From Planctomycetota bacterium (GTDB lineage: Bacteria > Planctomycetota > UBA1135 > UBA2386), in the NCBI GenBank assembly GCA_021776805.1, contig JAJFFD010000092.1:149858-213857 (forward strand): 64,000 nt of DNA, written 5' to 3'. Position 1 is the stretch's first letter, and every line of letters begins with the position of its first letter. A model generated the notes under the pieces. That model was given only the letters and a program-made list of their open reading frames with translations. It had not been told where the DNA came from and made no database searches. Shown here piece by piece: positions 8,249 to 17,877 of this stretch. The translations under genes were made by a program, and so were the position numbers.

Positions 8249-9154
8249 ATGTCAGAATCCCCACCAATCGACCCAGCGAATTCACCGGATGGAGGCGTCA
8301 AGGCTCCTCGACGCAAGAATCACCGGCCGCAGCGGGGTTCATTCACGGTCGGGAGTTGTCTGTCGCAGACGCTGACCATTTGGCTGAAGAACTTCTTCCC
8401 CTTCACTCTTCTCAGCGCCTTGATCCTGTCTCCGTACATTGTCTGGACCTTCTACCAGCTCATGAATCCAGAGCCAGTCCCCACGGCAGAAGACATAAGC
8501 ATGGGGATCTGGTTGCAGAACATCGATGGCTTGATCGCCAATTTTCTGGGCTACGTGGTAGGGGCAACTGTGGTTTTCGGTGTGTTTCAACAGCTGCGTG
8601 GCAGACACGCCACGGTAGGTGAGTCGATTCTTCGTGGACTGAAAGTGATGCCAAGGATCATCGGTACGGTGATCATCATCTTTCTGATTCTGGTCTCGAT
8701 CACTGTCTTGATGGTCCTCGTCATGCTCGGGAATCTTGAACTCGGCATAGTCTTCATGCTGGCTTCTGCGATCCTGATGATGGTCGTGTACGCCGGTCTT
8801 GCTCCGGTTGTACCGGTCTGCATCTTTGAAGATCGAGGAGGCCCCTGGGCTCTCAAGCGAAGTTGGTTCCTGACAAGGGGCTACAAGTTCAAGGTCTTTC
8901 TCTTCATGGTCGTGCTCGTCATACTGCAGGCAATGGGGGGCGGGGCGCTCGGGGGACTCGTTGCCGTCCTTTACACAAACGATGCCGCCAACGCCCCCGA
9001 CGACAGCTTTGCCATGGCCCTCACCATCACGGGGCTCTGCGTGCAGGTCCTCTTCACTTCGCTGCAGGCGGTCGCCTCCACGGTCATATACCACGACCTA
9101 CGTCAGCTCAAGGAAGGCATCGATACGGAGGAACTCGCGTCGATATTCGAATGA
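8249..9154 (+). CDS. Multi-pass integral membrane protein, YciC/GPDPase-membrane-domain-like
   Basis: The product (301 residues) has a charged N-terminal tail of about 40 residues followed by about six hydrophobic spans (near 45-65, 90-115, 130-160, 165-195, 215-245 and 255-280). The pattern, including a soluble loop reading CIFEDRGGPWALKRSWFLTRG before the fifth span, fits the glycerophosphodiester phosphodiesterase membrane-domain/YciC-like superfamily. In that superfamily the phrase 'xxAlxrSwxltrG' is typical. No catalytic domain is present and the function is unknown. GGAAGG lies close upstream of the ATG. It is convergent with the RDD gene at the end of the MoxR/DUF58 operon, 24 bp away. 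Confidence 0.6.
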   Translation: MSESPPIDPANSPDGGVKAPRRKNHRPQRGSFTVGSCLSQTLTIWLKNFFPFTLLSALILSPYIVWTFYQLMNPEPVPTAEDISMGIWLQNIDGLIANFLGYVVGATVVFGVFQQLRGRHATVGESILRGLKVMPRIIGTVIIIFLILVSITVLMVLVMLGNLELGIVFMLASAILMMVVYAGLAPVVPVCIFEDRGGPWALKRSWFLTRGYKFKVFLFMVVLVILQAMGGGALGGLVAVLYTNDAANAPDDSFAMALTITGLCVQVLFTSLQAVASTVIYHDLRQLKEGIDTEELASIFE

Positions 9155-9178
9155 CATATCGAGCCAAAGTGAACCGCG

Positions 9179-10102
9179 CTAGCCGTGCCTGTCTTCGCCT
9201 TCGGCAAGTTCCCGACCACTGCTGTCATGCTTCGTCTCCCTGGCCTGTCCAAGTAGAAGGTCATGCTCCAGTCGGGCCCGCTGCGCCTCGTAGAACCCAG
9301 TGAGGAAATCGTAGGGTCTCTTGATCTTCTGTGTCCAGCCGATCTTCCTGGCGATCTTCTCGGCGACAACGCGGATCGCCCGCTTGTCATTCGCCTGCTC
9401 GCGCAAGACCTGCTCGAGTACTTGCAGTTCGTAGACACCGTATTTCTCGAGTTGCTCGGGTGAGAACTCGGGGGCGATGGTTCGTGCGCCAGGACTCTTC
9501 CTACCAAGATCCGTTCTGAGGGCGGCACGATTTTCCTGCACGACCATCGTCCCGGCGAGCAGGTCGCCAATTCTGCGTCGTTCCCGGTTGAATAGGGGCA
9601 GCAGCAGGAAGATTCCGAACCAGAGTACGGAAGCCACTCGCACTACACCAGGCCCGGCCGTGTCGATGACTGTGGGTTGGAAGAGGGCGACCAAGGGGTA
9701 GAACCATTCGGCCTCGCGGGTGAGGTTCCGGACGATGAGCTGGTCCATTCGCAGCATGCGCCCGTGGGCATCGATCACCCGGATGCCGAGTCTGCGTTTG
9801 CCTGGAGTTCGGCCCTGCCAGCGAGTCTCGAACCAAAGAAAGTAACCGTTGCGGATTACGAAGAGTCCCAGCAAGCCGACAGCGCCGGCATTGATGCCGC
9901 CTAGGAAATCGCTGAAGAGGAACGCGAGGAGGAACATGGCAGCGAGCATCACTAGCATCAACAGGATATCGAGGAGAAAGGCCGCCATGCGATCTCCTGC
10001 CCTAGCGATGTAGAACACCAGCGGCACTCCCTCTGGTGTCACGATTTCGCGACGGGTCAGGTCTTCATCTTGCGTCGAGAAGCGATTGGAAGTGACCGTC
10101 AA
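9179..10102 (-). CDS. RDD family membrane protein
   Basis: The product has 307 residues with an RDD domain. The N-terminal IARAGDRMAAFLLD carries the Arg-x-x-Asp pair in the first span, and WQGRTPGKRRLGIRV is the typical Gly-x-x-Gly-Lys-x-x-x-Gly loop. About four hydrophobic spans are followed by a soluble C-terminal region of roughly 130 charged, helical residues. The ORF track extends the frame 143 codons upstream through the SpoIIM-like gene. I place the start at the TTG at 10102 because GGAGAGG lies about seven bases before it and it overlaps the upstream stop as TTGA. RDD proteins are membrane proteins of uncertain, possibly transport, function. Here it is the last gene of the MoxR/DUF58 operon. 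Confidence 0.8.
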   Translation of the reverse strand: MTVTSNRFSTQDEDLTRREIVTPEGVPLVFYIARAGDRMAAFLLDILLMLVMLAAMFLLAFLFSDFLGGINAGAVGLLGLFVIRNGYFLWFETRWQGRTPGKRRLGIRVIDAHGRMLRMDQLIVRNLTREAEWFYPLVALFQPTVIDTAGPGVVRVASVLWFGIFLLLPLFNRERRRIGDLLAGTMVVQENRAALRTDLGRKSPGARTIAPEFSPEQLEKYGVYELQVLEQVLREQANDKRAIRVVAEKIARKIGWTQKIKRPYDFLTGFYEAQRARLEHDLLLGQARETKHDSSGRELAEGEDRHG

Positions 10103-11097
10103 GACTGCCTCTCCTTTCGGCCCGCAGCTGCGAAGTACAGCAGCCAGAGGAGAAGAGTCAGCATGGCTACCGTGTAGCGTATCGGAACCGAGTCCACGAG
10201 CTGCCGAAAGTACCCCTCTAAGAGTGCTGCGATCGCGAACAAGGCGACACAGCCAAACGCGATCAAGCCAGCGCGGCGGCCAGCAAATGAGAGACTCTCC
10301 ATTCGGGTACGTCGACCCGGAAACAGGATGGCCTGGGCTTGCACCAGGCCCGCAGCGCCGCAGAGCACGATCGCCCCGAGTTCGGTGATGCCGTGGGGAA
10401 GGATCCAACTCCAAAACTCGACAGACAGACCACGGGAATGGTAGAGCGCGCTCATTGCTCCAAGGAGTAGGCCGTTGGTGAAGAGCAGATAGAAGACTGG
10501 AATGCCGAGCCCAAAACCGAGAGCGAAGCAAAGAAACCCGACTTGCGTGTTGTGCTGAAAGAGAAAGGTCGCAAACAGTGTCAGGACCCCGTCTCCAGAC
10601 GGTCCGTTTGAGAACAGGACAGCCCGCAGGTTCTCGTCGGATGCAGCCGGGTCTCGACCCTGCGCCATGTCCTTTGAGATGAAGCTGTAGTACCGATCTG
10701 GATCATCCAAGGTCAGCGCGAATCCTGTGATCACACCGGCGAGCATGAACGCGCAGGCGAGAAGAAGGTGCCAGCGAGCGCCGCGAACCGCGGCAGGAAA
10801 GCGCTGGAGAAAGAACGCCGCGATGGCGCTGCCAAGATCTCGCCGCGTGCTGTAGACGCAGAAATAGGAGCGTGCCGTCAAGGCCTCGAGGTACTCGAGG
10901 AGGTTCCGGTCAAGGGATACAGCTCGAGCAACACTCAATGCCGAGACCGTTGCTCGGTGTAACGATGGTAGGGCTTCGACATCCGCCTCTGAGAGTGAGC
11001 GAATGCCCTTGCGCTCGATTCTTTCTACAAGTGACTCGAGTCTTCGCCAGGTGCGTTCTCGTTCGCGACGAAACTGAGCGCTCTTGAGCAGGGTCAA
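10099..11097 (-). CDS. SpoIIM-like integral membrane protein
   Basis: The 332-residue protein has a ~100-residue soluble N-terminal helical region (Arg/Glu-rich, with LSEADVEALPSLHRATVSAL) and then about six membrane spans. It resembles the stage II sporulation protein M family, including the segments FLFQHNTQVGFLCFALGFGLG and GILPHG-like WILPHGITELGAIVLCGAAGL. In bacilli SpoIIM belongs to a peptidoglycan hydrolase complex for engulfment, but homologues in non-sporulating bacteria sit in MoxR/DUF58 clusters and have unknown roles. Four-base overlaps with the DUF58 gene upstream and the RDD gene downstream show tight coupling. Sporulation should not be inferred from this gene. Confidence 0.82.
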   Translation of the reverse strand: MTLLKSAQFRRERERTWRRLESLVERIERKGIRSLSEADVEALPSLHRATVSALSVARAVSLDRNLLEYLEALTARSYFCVYSTRRDLGSAIAAFFLQRFPAAVRGARWHLLLACAFMLAGVITGFALTLDDPDRYYSFISKDMAQGRDPAASDENLRAVLFSNGPSGDGVLTLFATFLFQHNTQVGFLCFALGFGLGIPVFYLLFTNGLLLGAMSALYHSRGLSVEFWSWILPHGITELGAIVLCGAAGLVQAQAILFPGRRTRMESLSFAGRRAGLIAFGCVALFAIAALLEGYFRQLVDSVPIRYTVAMLTLLLWLLYFAAAGRKERQS

Positions 11098-12398
11098 ACG
11101 AATTCTCTCCGCTTGATCTCGATATAACGATTGATCAGCTCAACCGAGACTCTATCCGGGTTCGCATCGACGACGTGGATTCCCCTGCGCTGCAGCCGTC
11201 GCAGCACCAGTTCGCGATCCAATCGCAGATTGCAGGCAACAACCGATCTGCTGATGTCGGTCAATTCCGAAAGCTCTCCGTTCTCGATCGACTCTAGCGC
11301 GGGGTCTCGAAGGGTGACAAAGATGACCACGTGTCGACGGCTGAGGCGGTCGAGGTTGTCGGACATCAATTGAGCGGTGACCGAATCGATGAACTCGGTA
11401 AATACGACCACTAGAGAGCGGCGACGTAGGCGAGATGAGAGGTCGAGGATGCCGAGAGCATAGTTTGTCTCGGATGTGCCGTAATCGAGCTCGCTGCTCT
11501 GCTGTTGTAATCGACCAAAGGACGATAGGCCGCCCTGAGGTTCGAGGTATTGGCGTGGCTCGGCATCGAAGGCGTACATCCCCACTCGATCACCGGTTTT
11601 CAGGCAGACATAAGAAAGGAGAAGAGCGCGGTTGATCGCATGGTCAACCCTTGGCACTCCATCCAAGGGCTCCCGCATGAGGTGTCCGGTATCAATAGCG
11701 AAGATAACTTGATGGTTCCTCTCGGCTCTAAACTGTCGGCACATGAGCTTTCGATGCCGCACGGTCGACTTCCAATCGATACTTCGAGCGTCGAGTCCAG
11801 GAACATACTCGCGCAAGGAGGCGAACTCGGATCCATCACCAAGGTAGCGCTCGGTCTTCAGTCCCGATAGGGACGATGAACTACCAAAGAACTGCATCGC
11901 TGTCGCACGCACGGTGCCGAGATCAGGTACGACTGTTACGCTTGTGTCTATCTCGCGCTTTTGAGTCACGTTGAACAGTCCTAATGGGCTGCTCCAGTGC
12001 AGCCATAGCCGCTTCAGAAGTAGCCGTCCGCGACGTCTTGGCAGCAAGCGGATCGTTGCGTCAGCGAGGTCCGGACCGATGACCATGTCAAGTTCGTTTT
12101 GCGGCTCGAACTCAGGGTCGAGATCAGCTAGGACCCGGAGCCTGCGCTCTTGCGCGGTGCGGATAGAAAGGGTCCACATTGCATCCTTGCCGATGTAGAT
12201 GCTTGCCGGCGGCTGACTCTCTACTTCAATCGAACTCGCCGCCATGATGAGCCTTACATCGAAGCCCATTGCTAGCAACAAGCAGAGGGAGAAAGCCACC
12301 CAGACCGGCCAGAGTTCAGGACTGACGATGGCGACGCCCAGTGCGAGTGCCAGGCCAGCAGCAGCCAACAGAACCGTTCGCTGCGAAGGGTTCATCAA
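11094..12398 (-). CDS. DUF58 domain protein (VWA-like)
   Basis: This is a 434-residue DUF58 protein. Two N-terminal hydrophobic spans (residues ~8-55) precede a beta-rich domain. The family hallmark follows as [18 protein letters not shown] around residue 190, and then a von Willebrand A-like domain with FAIDTGHLM, where the MIDAS serine is replaced. Such proteins work with MoxR ATPases, probably as their membrane-bound effector or substrate adaptor. The gene overlaps moxR and the SpoIIM-like gene by four bases on either side. The start is fixed by the ATGA overlap with the MoxR stop. Confidence 0.85.
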   Translation of the reverse strand: MMNPSQRTVLLAAAGLALALGVAIVSPELWPVWVAFSLCLLLAMGFDVRLIMAASSIEVESQPPASIYIGKDAMWTLSIRTAQERRLRVLADLDPEFEPQNELDMVIGPDLADATIRLLPRRRGRLLLKRLWLHWSSPLGLFNVTQKREIDTSVTVVPDLGTVRATAMQFFGSSSSLSGLKTERYLGDGSEFASLREYVPGLDARSIDWKSTVRHRKLMCRQFRAERNHQVIFAIDTGHLMREPLDGVPRVDHAINRALLLSYVCLKTGDRVGMYAFDAEPRQYLEPQGGLSSFGRLQQQSSELDYGTSETNYALGILDLSSRLRRRSLVVVFTEFIDSVTAQLMSDNLDRLSRRHVVIFVTLRDPALESIENGELSELTDISRSVVACNLRLDRELVLRRLQRRGIHVVDANPDRVSVELINRYIEIKRREFV

Positions 12399-13345
12399 CG
12401 AGGAGCGGAGACGGTCTCGACAACCTGTCCCAGGACTCTTGCGGGAGTCATGCCCTCGAGCTCCGCTCCCGGTGCCAGGACGATTCGATGGGCAAGAACC
12501 GGGTTGATGAGTGCCTTGATGTCGTCAGGAATCACGTAGTCCCGTCCCCGCGTAGCCGCCATCGCACGCCCGGCGAGGCAGAGCATGTTGATGGATCGCG
12601 GTGAAGCACCAACTGACAGGGCCCTGTGCTCACGCGTCGCCCTGACGATATCGACAACGTATGCCCGGACTTCCGAGGAGAGTGCTAGCTTGGAAACGGC
12701 TTCCCGTGCCTCGCGAATCCATGCCAGGTCTGCGACCGGTTCCATTGACTGCAGATCGGGAATACCCGCCTGGTGACCATGCCTTTCAGCCATTCTTAAC
12801 TCGGCGTCTCGCGAGGGGTAATCAATGAGGATCTTTACCAGAAACCTGTCGAGTTGGGCTTCGGGCAAGGGATAGGTGCCTTCCTGCTCGATCGGGTTTT
12901 GCGTGGCGACAACCGTAAAGGCATCACCGAGTGCGTGCGTTGCTCCGTCGATGGTGACTTCGCGTTCTTGCATGGCCTGGAGCAGGGCTGCCTGGGTCTT
13001 CGGCGGTGTTCGGTTGATTTCATCTGCGAGCAGAATCTGTGTGAAGATCGGGCCTTGGATCAGCCGGAACTCATTGGATTGGAACTCGAAGAGGTTGACT
13101 CCTGTTACGTCTCCAGGCATCAAATCCGGAGTGAACTGCACACGCTTGAACTGCAAGGCCAATCCGCCCGCAAAACACTGAGCCAGCATCGTCTTGGCTG
13201 TGCCTGGCATACCTTCGATGAGGGCATGTCCTTGCGACAGGAGGGCGATGATAAGCAGGTCCACCGAGCTCTCTTGCCCGATGACCCGTTCTCCGATCTG
13301 AGCCTTCAGGTTGTCGGCTGTTGAACAAATGTCAGCGAGTTCCAT
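12395..13345 (-). CDS. MoxR family AAA+ ATPase
   Basis: The 316-residue protein is a MoxR-type AAA+ ATPase with Walker A GMPGTAKT, Walker [10 protein letters not shown], sensor 1 in [20 protein letters not shown], and the sensor 2 region in VGASPRSI. MoxR ATPases act as chaperones that mature or activate partner complexes, usually through the adjacent DUF58/VWA protein. The ORF track begins 17 codons earlier; I choose the ATG at 13345 because AGGAG lies seven bases before it. This gives a 14-bp overlap with the DUF4350 gene upstream. The downstream DUF58 gene overlaps by four bases. Confidence 0.88.
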   Translation of the reverse strand: MELADICSTADNLKAQIGERVIGQESSVDLLIIALLSQGHALIEGMPGTAKTMLAQCFAGGLALQFKRVQFTPDLMPGDVTGVNLFEFQSNEFRLIQGPIFTQILLADEINRTPPKTQAALLQAMQEREVTIDGATHALGDAFTVVATQNPIEQEGTYPLPEAQLDRFLVKILIDYPSRDAELRMAERHGHQAGIPDLQSMEPVADLAWIREAREAVSKLALSSEVRAYVVDIVRATREHRALSVGASPRSINMLCLAGRAMAATRGRDYVIPDDIKALINPVLAHRIVLAPGAELEGMTPARVLGQVVETVSAPR

Positions 13346-14525
13346 GTACAGTCTCCTCTCTCCACTGCCGAATTTGTTGTGCTGTATGCAGCACATGATG
13401 CTCGTAGCCGCCAGTTCGATGTGCCGCAGTCCGGACTTCTTGTCTTAGCGTTTCCAAGTCGATGCTCGAATTAGATAGAGCATTGAGTCTTGAGATACGT
13501 TCGTTCCTGGTGAGCTCCGGGGACAGGCGGTAGAAGCTGGCCGCAGAAACAACAACGTGGTCGTAGTAGCGCTTCAGAACTGAACCGGAGTGGCCGCCGA
13601 ACATGAGGAGCTGAGCTGTATTCTCGATCAACACGTTCTTCCCATCCGTCAATTGGTTATCCGACGGCAGTGGCGAGCCGAATCTTCGCATGCCAGACCA
13701 AATCCAGAATGCAAGCATGGAGAATGCGGCGATGAGCACGAGGACCAGGGGAAAGCGACCGAGTTCTCGCCACACGTTTGCTTCGATCTCGTGCCCGTGG
13801 AGCGTTTCATCGATGATGATCGCCCGTCCCTCCGGCAGCAGTTGATCGATGATCTCGAGGACCAGCTTGGCGTTCCTGGCGATGCCGTGATTTGCAAGGA
13901 TATCAGGATCTGTGAGCACCCAGTGCGTCGGATTTCCATTCACCGAACCCAGGACCACTCGGCCGTCCGCGGATATCAAACTTGTCAATTCGGAGCTCTC
14001 GACTGACTGTTGCGGCAAGGCGACAAGAGGCGGTTCGGAGAAGCTTGCGTGCAGCAGATTCCCAGGGCGATCGCGTACTAGTGTGGCTGTGATCCCCAGT
14101 CCCTGAAGCACCTCATCAACATCACCTTTGTGCACCAGGCCAACGTCCTTGAGCCAGGCCGGATGTTCTGGATCCGGATCTCCGCTCCACTTCGGCAGTA
14201 CTACGAGGGCGCTTTGGACCGAATCCAGCATCGTCGCGATATCCTCCGGATGTGCCCTTGGTTCAATCAGAATGAGGAGCGCAGCAGTGCCGGCTTTCGC
14301 CTCCGACTCTGAGCGGCTGCGTAGGACTGGATAGCCAGCCATTTCCAGCAGGTCGACAAAGGCGCGGTGGCCGAGGGCGGAGAGGCTGTAGCTATCCCGG
14401 TGCGAAGAGCTCGCAGCTGGGGGCTTGTCCCAGAAAATAGCGCCTACGAAGCCGGCGATTAGGGACAGCCCGCCGATCACAATCAGGATGGTCGTCGTGC
14501 GAGGGCTGAAGACCTGATGGTTCAT
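13332..14525 (-). CDS. DUF4350 domain membrane protein
   Basis: The 397-residue product has an N-terminal membrane span (about 12-32), a soluble domain of ~200 residues, a second span (about 255-275, [19 protein letters not shown]) and a C-terminal cytoplasmic helical region. This order, with [21 protein letters not shown] at the start of the soluble part and [10 protein letters not shown] before the second span, fits DUF4350 proteins. These are regularly found beside MoxR and DUF4129 genes. The function is unknown; a role in the assembly or sensing complex built by the operon is inferred. It overlaps the DUF4129 gene by four bases and moxR by 14. Confidence 0.75.
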   Translation of the reverse strand: MNHQVFSPRTTTILIVIGGLSLIAGFVGAIFWDKPPAASSSHRDSYSLSALGHRAFVDLLEMAGYPVLRSRSESEAKAGTAALLILIEPRAHPEDIATMLDSVQSALVVLPKWSGDPDPEHPAWLKDVGLVHKGDVDEVLQGLGITATLVRDRPGNLLHASFSEPPLVALPQQSVESSELTSLISADGRVVLGSVNGNPTHWVLTDPDILANHGIARNAKLVLEIIDQLLPEGRAIIIDETLHGHEIEANVWRELGRFPLVLVLIAAFSMLAFWIWSGMRRFGSPLPSDNQLTDGKNVLIENTAQLLMFGGHSGSVLKRYYDHVVVSAASFYRLSPELTRNERISRLNALSNSSIDLETLRQEVRTAAHRTGGYEHHVLHTAQQIRQWREETVHGTR

Positions 14526-15295
14526 TCTCCAGCCCCAGAACTCTCGAGGAGAATCTCATAGCCCGCAACGCATTGCGCATAATCGCCACGATTGACTTCG
14601 CGGCCGGCAAAGAGACTCTTTTCGACAGTTTCGACTAGCTTGTCCAGCGCCGCCCTTTCTGCATCGATGATACCTGCCGCAGCGAGAATCTCCCGGCTGG
14701 TGAGGTAGGGGTCGACGGCGACATTCCTAGCCTGGTTCAGCCCCTCGAGACTGCCGCCCAAGAGTACATGGATCGCCTCGGCGTACTGTCCGCGACGGGC
14801 AAGTTCGGAGGCAACATCGAGATGCTCACGCGTCCATCGTGGGCTACTTGGCTCTGTCTTGTCGCGGCTCTCGGTCGGAACAAGGGAAACATCTCGATCT
14901 CGGGACCTGATAGACGCAAGGATGATGAAGATCAAAGTGAGGAGCGTGATCACGCCTAGGACGATCAGCAAGGTCGAACTCCCAGAAAAGGGGACGCCGC
15001 CCGAGGATTCGGTCTCACCTCGACGGTACCTGCGTGGTCGGGTCGGGACCCTTCTCCGGGAATCAGTCCAGGCGACCCCATCCCTTGCCTCTGTGCCACG
15101 GGCATTCCTAGCTTGGCTGGACTCGGGGGCATCTTCACCGGGAAGTACCAGCTGATAGCGGCGACCCTCGAGAACACGCTGGGCCATCTCTTGCGGATTT
15201 CGGCTCTCAGAGGCCTGGTTCAATCCACGGCCCTGTGCTGGGGCTATGTCTTGCAACAGGCTCAGCAACAGCAGCAGGATGAACAGTCGACGCAT
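14522..15295 (-). CDS. DUF4129 domain protein, first gene of the MoxR operon
   Basis: The product (257 residues) has a signal peptide ending near AQG, a proline/arginine-rich linker, a membrane span (about 105-127) and a C-terminal cytoplasmic DUF4129 domain. That domain carries the typical YLTSREIL motif near residue 200. DUF4129 proteins accompany MoxR, DUF58 and SpoIIM-like proteins in many bacteria; the function is not established. It leads six genes transcribed leftward, each overlapping the next, so expression from one promoter in the gap at 15296-15373 is likely. Confidence 0.75.
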   Translation of the reverse strand: MRRLFILLLLLSLLQDIAPAQGRGLNQASESRNPQEMAQRVLEGRRYQLVLPGEDAPESSQARNARGTEARDGVAWTDSRRRVPTRPRRYRRGETESSGGVPFSGSSTLLIVLGVITLLTLIFIILASIRSRDRDVSLVPTESRDKTEPSSPRWTREHLDVASELARRGQYAEAIHVLLGGSLEGLNQARNVAVDPYLTSREILAAAGIIDAERAALDKLVETVEKSLFAGREVNRGDYAQCVAGYEILLESSGAGE

Positions 15296-15325
15296 CTTCC
15301 TGGCGTCGATTCTTCAGATATCAGG

Positions 15326-15348
15326 CCGAACCACAAGCCTGTGGTCGG
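15326..15348. repeat. Inverted repeat in the divergent promoter region
   Basis: ACCACA (15330) pairs with TGTGGT (15340) around a four-base loop. CCG and CGG extend the stem outside one bulged base. It lies between the divergent DUF4129 operon and the SNF2 helicase gene, only 31 bp from the DUF4129 start codon. It could be an operator for either direction or a leader hairpin. Confidence 0.35.
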
Positions 15349-15373
15349 TCAAGAAGCCTGACTCACCCCACCT

Positions 15374-17725
15374 TTGTGCGACCTCATAGGTCGGCGCTAT
15401 GCTGCGCCGGTGATCATCCTTGCTATCTTTGGAACCCTGCTCAGCCTCGGTGCCGCAGCCGCGTCTGCTGGCGCCGGAGGAGTGGTTTGGGCCTGGCAAG
15501 CTAGTGCGCAGGTCAAATCCCGCCGCCGCGCCAAGCGCGCGATAAAGCCACTGGATAAGGAAGCCCGGCGCTTCGTCAAGGCTCTCGGGAAGTACGAGGC
15601 TCCAATCAAGCCTGTGGCGGTCGAGTACGCCCGTGGCCGAGTGCTGGCGCGCTTGAAGGAAGTTCCCCTCGAGTCCCTGCGCGATGCCGGGGCGGCGAAT
15701 GTGCGTTGGTCGACCTTGGAGAATGCAGGCTACAAGACCTTGGCCGATGTCGAGGACAAGACGCCCCGTGAACTCTCCAAGGTTCATGGCATCGGCAAGA
15801 AGAGCGCAATTGCGGTAGCCCGGGCGGCTGGGATACTCGCCCAACGAGCCCGAGAGGAGAGTCCACGCTTACCCCTGGCGGAGCTGAGCGACGAGGCTGC
15901 CCCCGAGTTGGCGGCACGTACTCTCGATCTGGTCGATGCACGGGAAGTCGCTGGTGAGGATCCGGCGCGACTGGGGGAGAAAGTAGCGGGTTATCGCTCG
16001 ACTCTCGCTGAGTTGCAGAGCGAAAGCACATTCATGAAGTGGCTCACGACTCCTCTGCGGCGTAAGCAAGCAGAGATCAACATCGAGCGAGCGCAGGCAT
16101 TGACCGCTGCGGCCGAAGCGACCGCAGCCAGCGGCCTCGTGGAAGTGGCCCGTGAGGGTCGAGTGCGTCTTGAGCGTTGGAAGCGCCCGAAGCGCGATGC
16201 TGCGAGCTCGGCGAGAACTTTTCGCGACCGCTATGCCGAATGCTGTGCACTTCTCGAAGGGCTGTTCAGCGAACTCGGTTTGCGTCCGCGCAAGGCGATC
16301 CTCAGCGGTCAGGGCGGGATCACTGATGAGGTGGCTCGGCGGGTCGAGCAGTTTTCGCTCAAGACTGCGGCCATGAAGGCCAATCTGCGGCGTTACCAAG
16401 TATTTGGTGCCAAGTACATCCTGGCGCAAGAGCGCACGATCCTCGGTGACGAAATGGGCCTTGGCAAGACGATGCAAGCCCTTGCAGCCATGACCCACCG
16501 CAACGAAGACGAGGCCGGCGCGCGCTTCTTCGTGGTGGCTCCAGCAGGACTGCTCATCAACTGGGAACGTGAGATCCAAACATTCACGTCCCTCGCCGCG
16601 CATGTCCTGCATGGCGACGAGTTTGCCGAAAAACTCGAAACTTGGATGCGTCACGGTGGGGTCGCCATCACCTCCTTCGCGACTCTGCGCAACAAGGATC
16701 TGGGCGCCATGCTGGCGAAGCTGGAGCTGACGATCAACTTGTGTGCGGTAGACGAGGCGCACTACATCAAGAACCCCCAATCAGGCCGCACGCAGGCAGT
16801 GCGGCGACTGCTCGACTGTAGTCACGTGGCTGTACTGATGTCAGGTACGCCGATGGAGAACCATCCATCCGAGTTCCTGTTCTTGATCGACGCGGTTCGA
16901 CCAGAGGATGGCGCTGACTTGCGGGCGCAGCAGTTGCAGCTGGATTCAGCCGCCGGCAGCGTCCGTGCTTTCCACGCCGCAGCCGCGAAGGTCTATCTCC
17001 GCCGTAACCAGGAGGATGTGCTGACCGAACTTCCTGAACGCATCGAGGTTGAGGAATGGGTCGAGCTCTCGGCAGACGAGCGCCGTGAATACAACGCCCA
17101 GATAGTTGCACGTAATTTCATGGGCATGCGCCGGGCGGCCACGGTGCAGCCTGACAGCAGCTCGTCAGCAAAGCTCGATCGCCTTGAGGAGCTGCTGGAG
17201 GACCACCGGGAGTCGGGTCGCAAGGTGATCATCTTTTCATACTTCCTCGACAGCTTGGCCAGGTGCGCCGAGCGTTTCGAAAGCGTTGGCACGATCTCAG
17301 GCAAGCTAGGGCCGCAAGCGAAACAGGACCTCTGCGACGAATTCCAGAAGCAGCCGGGTCATGCCATCCTGCTCCTCCAGATCATCGCGGGTGGTCAAGG
17401 CCTGAACTTGCAACAGGCCTCCGCCGTAGTCTTGCTCGAACCGCAGCTCAAGCCGACATTGGAATCCCAGGCCATAGCTCGTGCCCACCGGATGGGGCAG
17501 ACTCAGCGCGTCCTCGTGCACCGTCTCTTCGCCCGCGCGACATGCGACGAAAGCCTCAAGATGATCCTGGCCGAGAAGTCAGAATTCTTCGAGGCCTATG
17601 CGCGGAAGAGCCTCGTCAAGGAGGCTAGCCGGGAGGCTACCGCGACCAGTATCGAGCGCGCCGTGATGGTTAGAGAGCGTGAGCGTTTGCAGACAGATTC
17701 CGGTGATGCTGTCGCCACAGGATAG
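15374..17725 (+). CDS. SNF2-family DEAD/DEAH helicase with HhH motif and N-terminal membrane segment
   Basis: The 783-residue protein is a SNF2-type double-stranded DNA translocase. Motif I is seen as GDEMGLGKT (about residue 357), motif II as DEAHYIKN, motif III as LMSGTPMEN, and the C-terminal helicase lobe ends with QAIARAHRMGQTQ. Before the motor, a helix-hairpin-helix segment (VHGIGKKSAIAVARA, ~140-154) suggests DNA binding, flanked by helical, charged regions. Unusually, the N-terminus has a hydrophobic stretch (VIILAIFGTLLSLGAAAASAG) that would form a membrane anchor. The ORF track begins at a TTG; the GTG at 15410, just before that stretch, is an equally plausible start. Neither has a clear ribosome binding site. 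It is divergent from the MoxR operon and I see no nuclease or methylase partner. Confidence 0.85.
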   Translation: MCDLIGRRYAAPVIILAIFGTLLSLGAAAASAGAGGVVWAWQASAQVKSRRRAKRAIKPLDKEARRFVKALGKYEAPIKPVAVEYARGRVLARLKEVPLESLRDAGAANVRWSTLENAGYKTLADVEDKTPRELSKVHGIGKKSAIAVARAAGILAQRAREESPRLPLAELSDEAAPELAARTLDLVDAREVAGEDPARLGEKVAGYRSTLAELQSESTFMKWLTTPLRRKQAEINIERAQALTAAAEATAASGLVEVAREGRVRLERWKRPKRDAASSARTFRDRYAECCALLEGLFSELGLRPRKAILSGQGGITDEVARRVEQFSLKTAAMKANLRRYQVFGAKYILAQERTILGDEMGLGKTMQALAAMTHRNEDEAGARFFVVAPAGLLINWEREIQTFTSLAAHVLHGDEFAEKLETWMRHGGVAITSFATLRNKDLGAMLAKLELTINLCAVDEAHYIKNPQSGRTQAVRRLLDCSHVAVLMSGTPMENHPSEFLFLIDAVRPEDGADLRAQQLQLDSAAGSVRAFHAAAAKVYLRRNQEDVLTELPERIEVEEWVELSADERREYNAQIVARNFMGMRRAATVQPDSSSSAKLDRLEELLEDHRESGRKVIIFSYFLDSLARCAERFESVGTISGKLGPQAKQDLCDEFQKQPGHAILLLQIIAGGQGLNLQQASAVVLLEPQLKPTLESQAIARAHRMGQTQRVLVHRLFARATCDESLKMILAEKSEFFEAYARKSLVKEASREATATSIERAVMVRERERLQTDSGDAVATG

Positions 17726-17877
17726 GCCTAGATCGGAAGCACTGTCAGCGACGGGGCGCAGCCCTAGAGGGCGTGTGCGGAATCGCGAGACGGCGCTAGA
17801 GAGGGCAAGGCTAGATTCTGTGGCTAGCAGCCAACCGCTATCTCGCCATATTGAATCCCCCGTCTTATTCTCTCCCC

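Noticed and set aside
8339-9094. 251-residue minus-strand ORF rich in Asp and His
   Set aside because: It is antisense to the membrane protein at 8249; same artefact as for atpB.
10099-11097. Evidence for sporulation
   Set aside because: The SpoIIM-like protein is the only sporulation-related family seen, and homologues are common in non-sporulating bacteria within MoxR/DUF58 clusters.
15869-16780. 303-residue minus-strand ORF
   Set aside because: It is antisense to the SNF2 helicase core, which carries all expected motifs.
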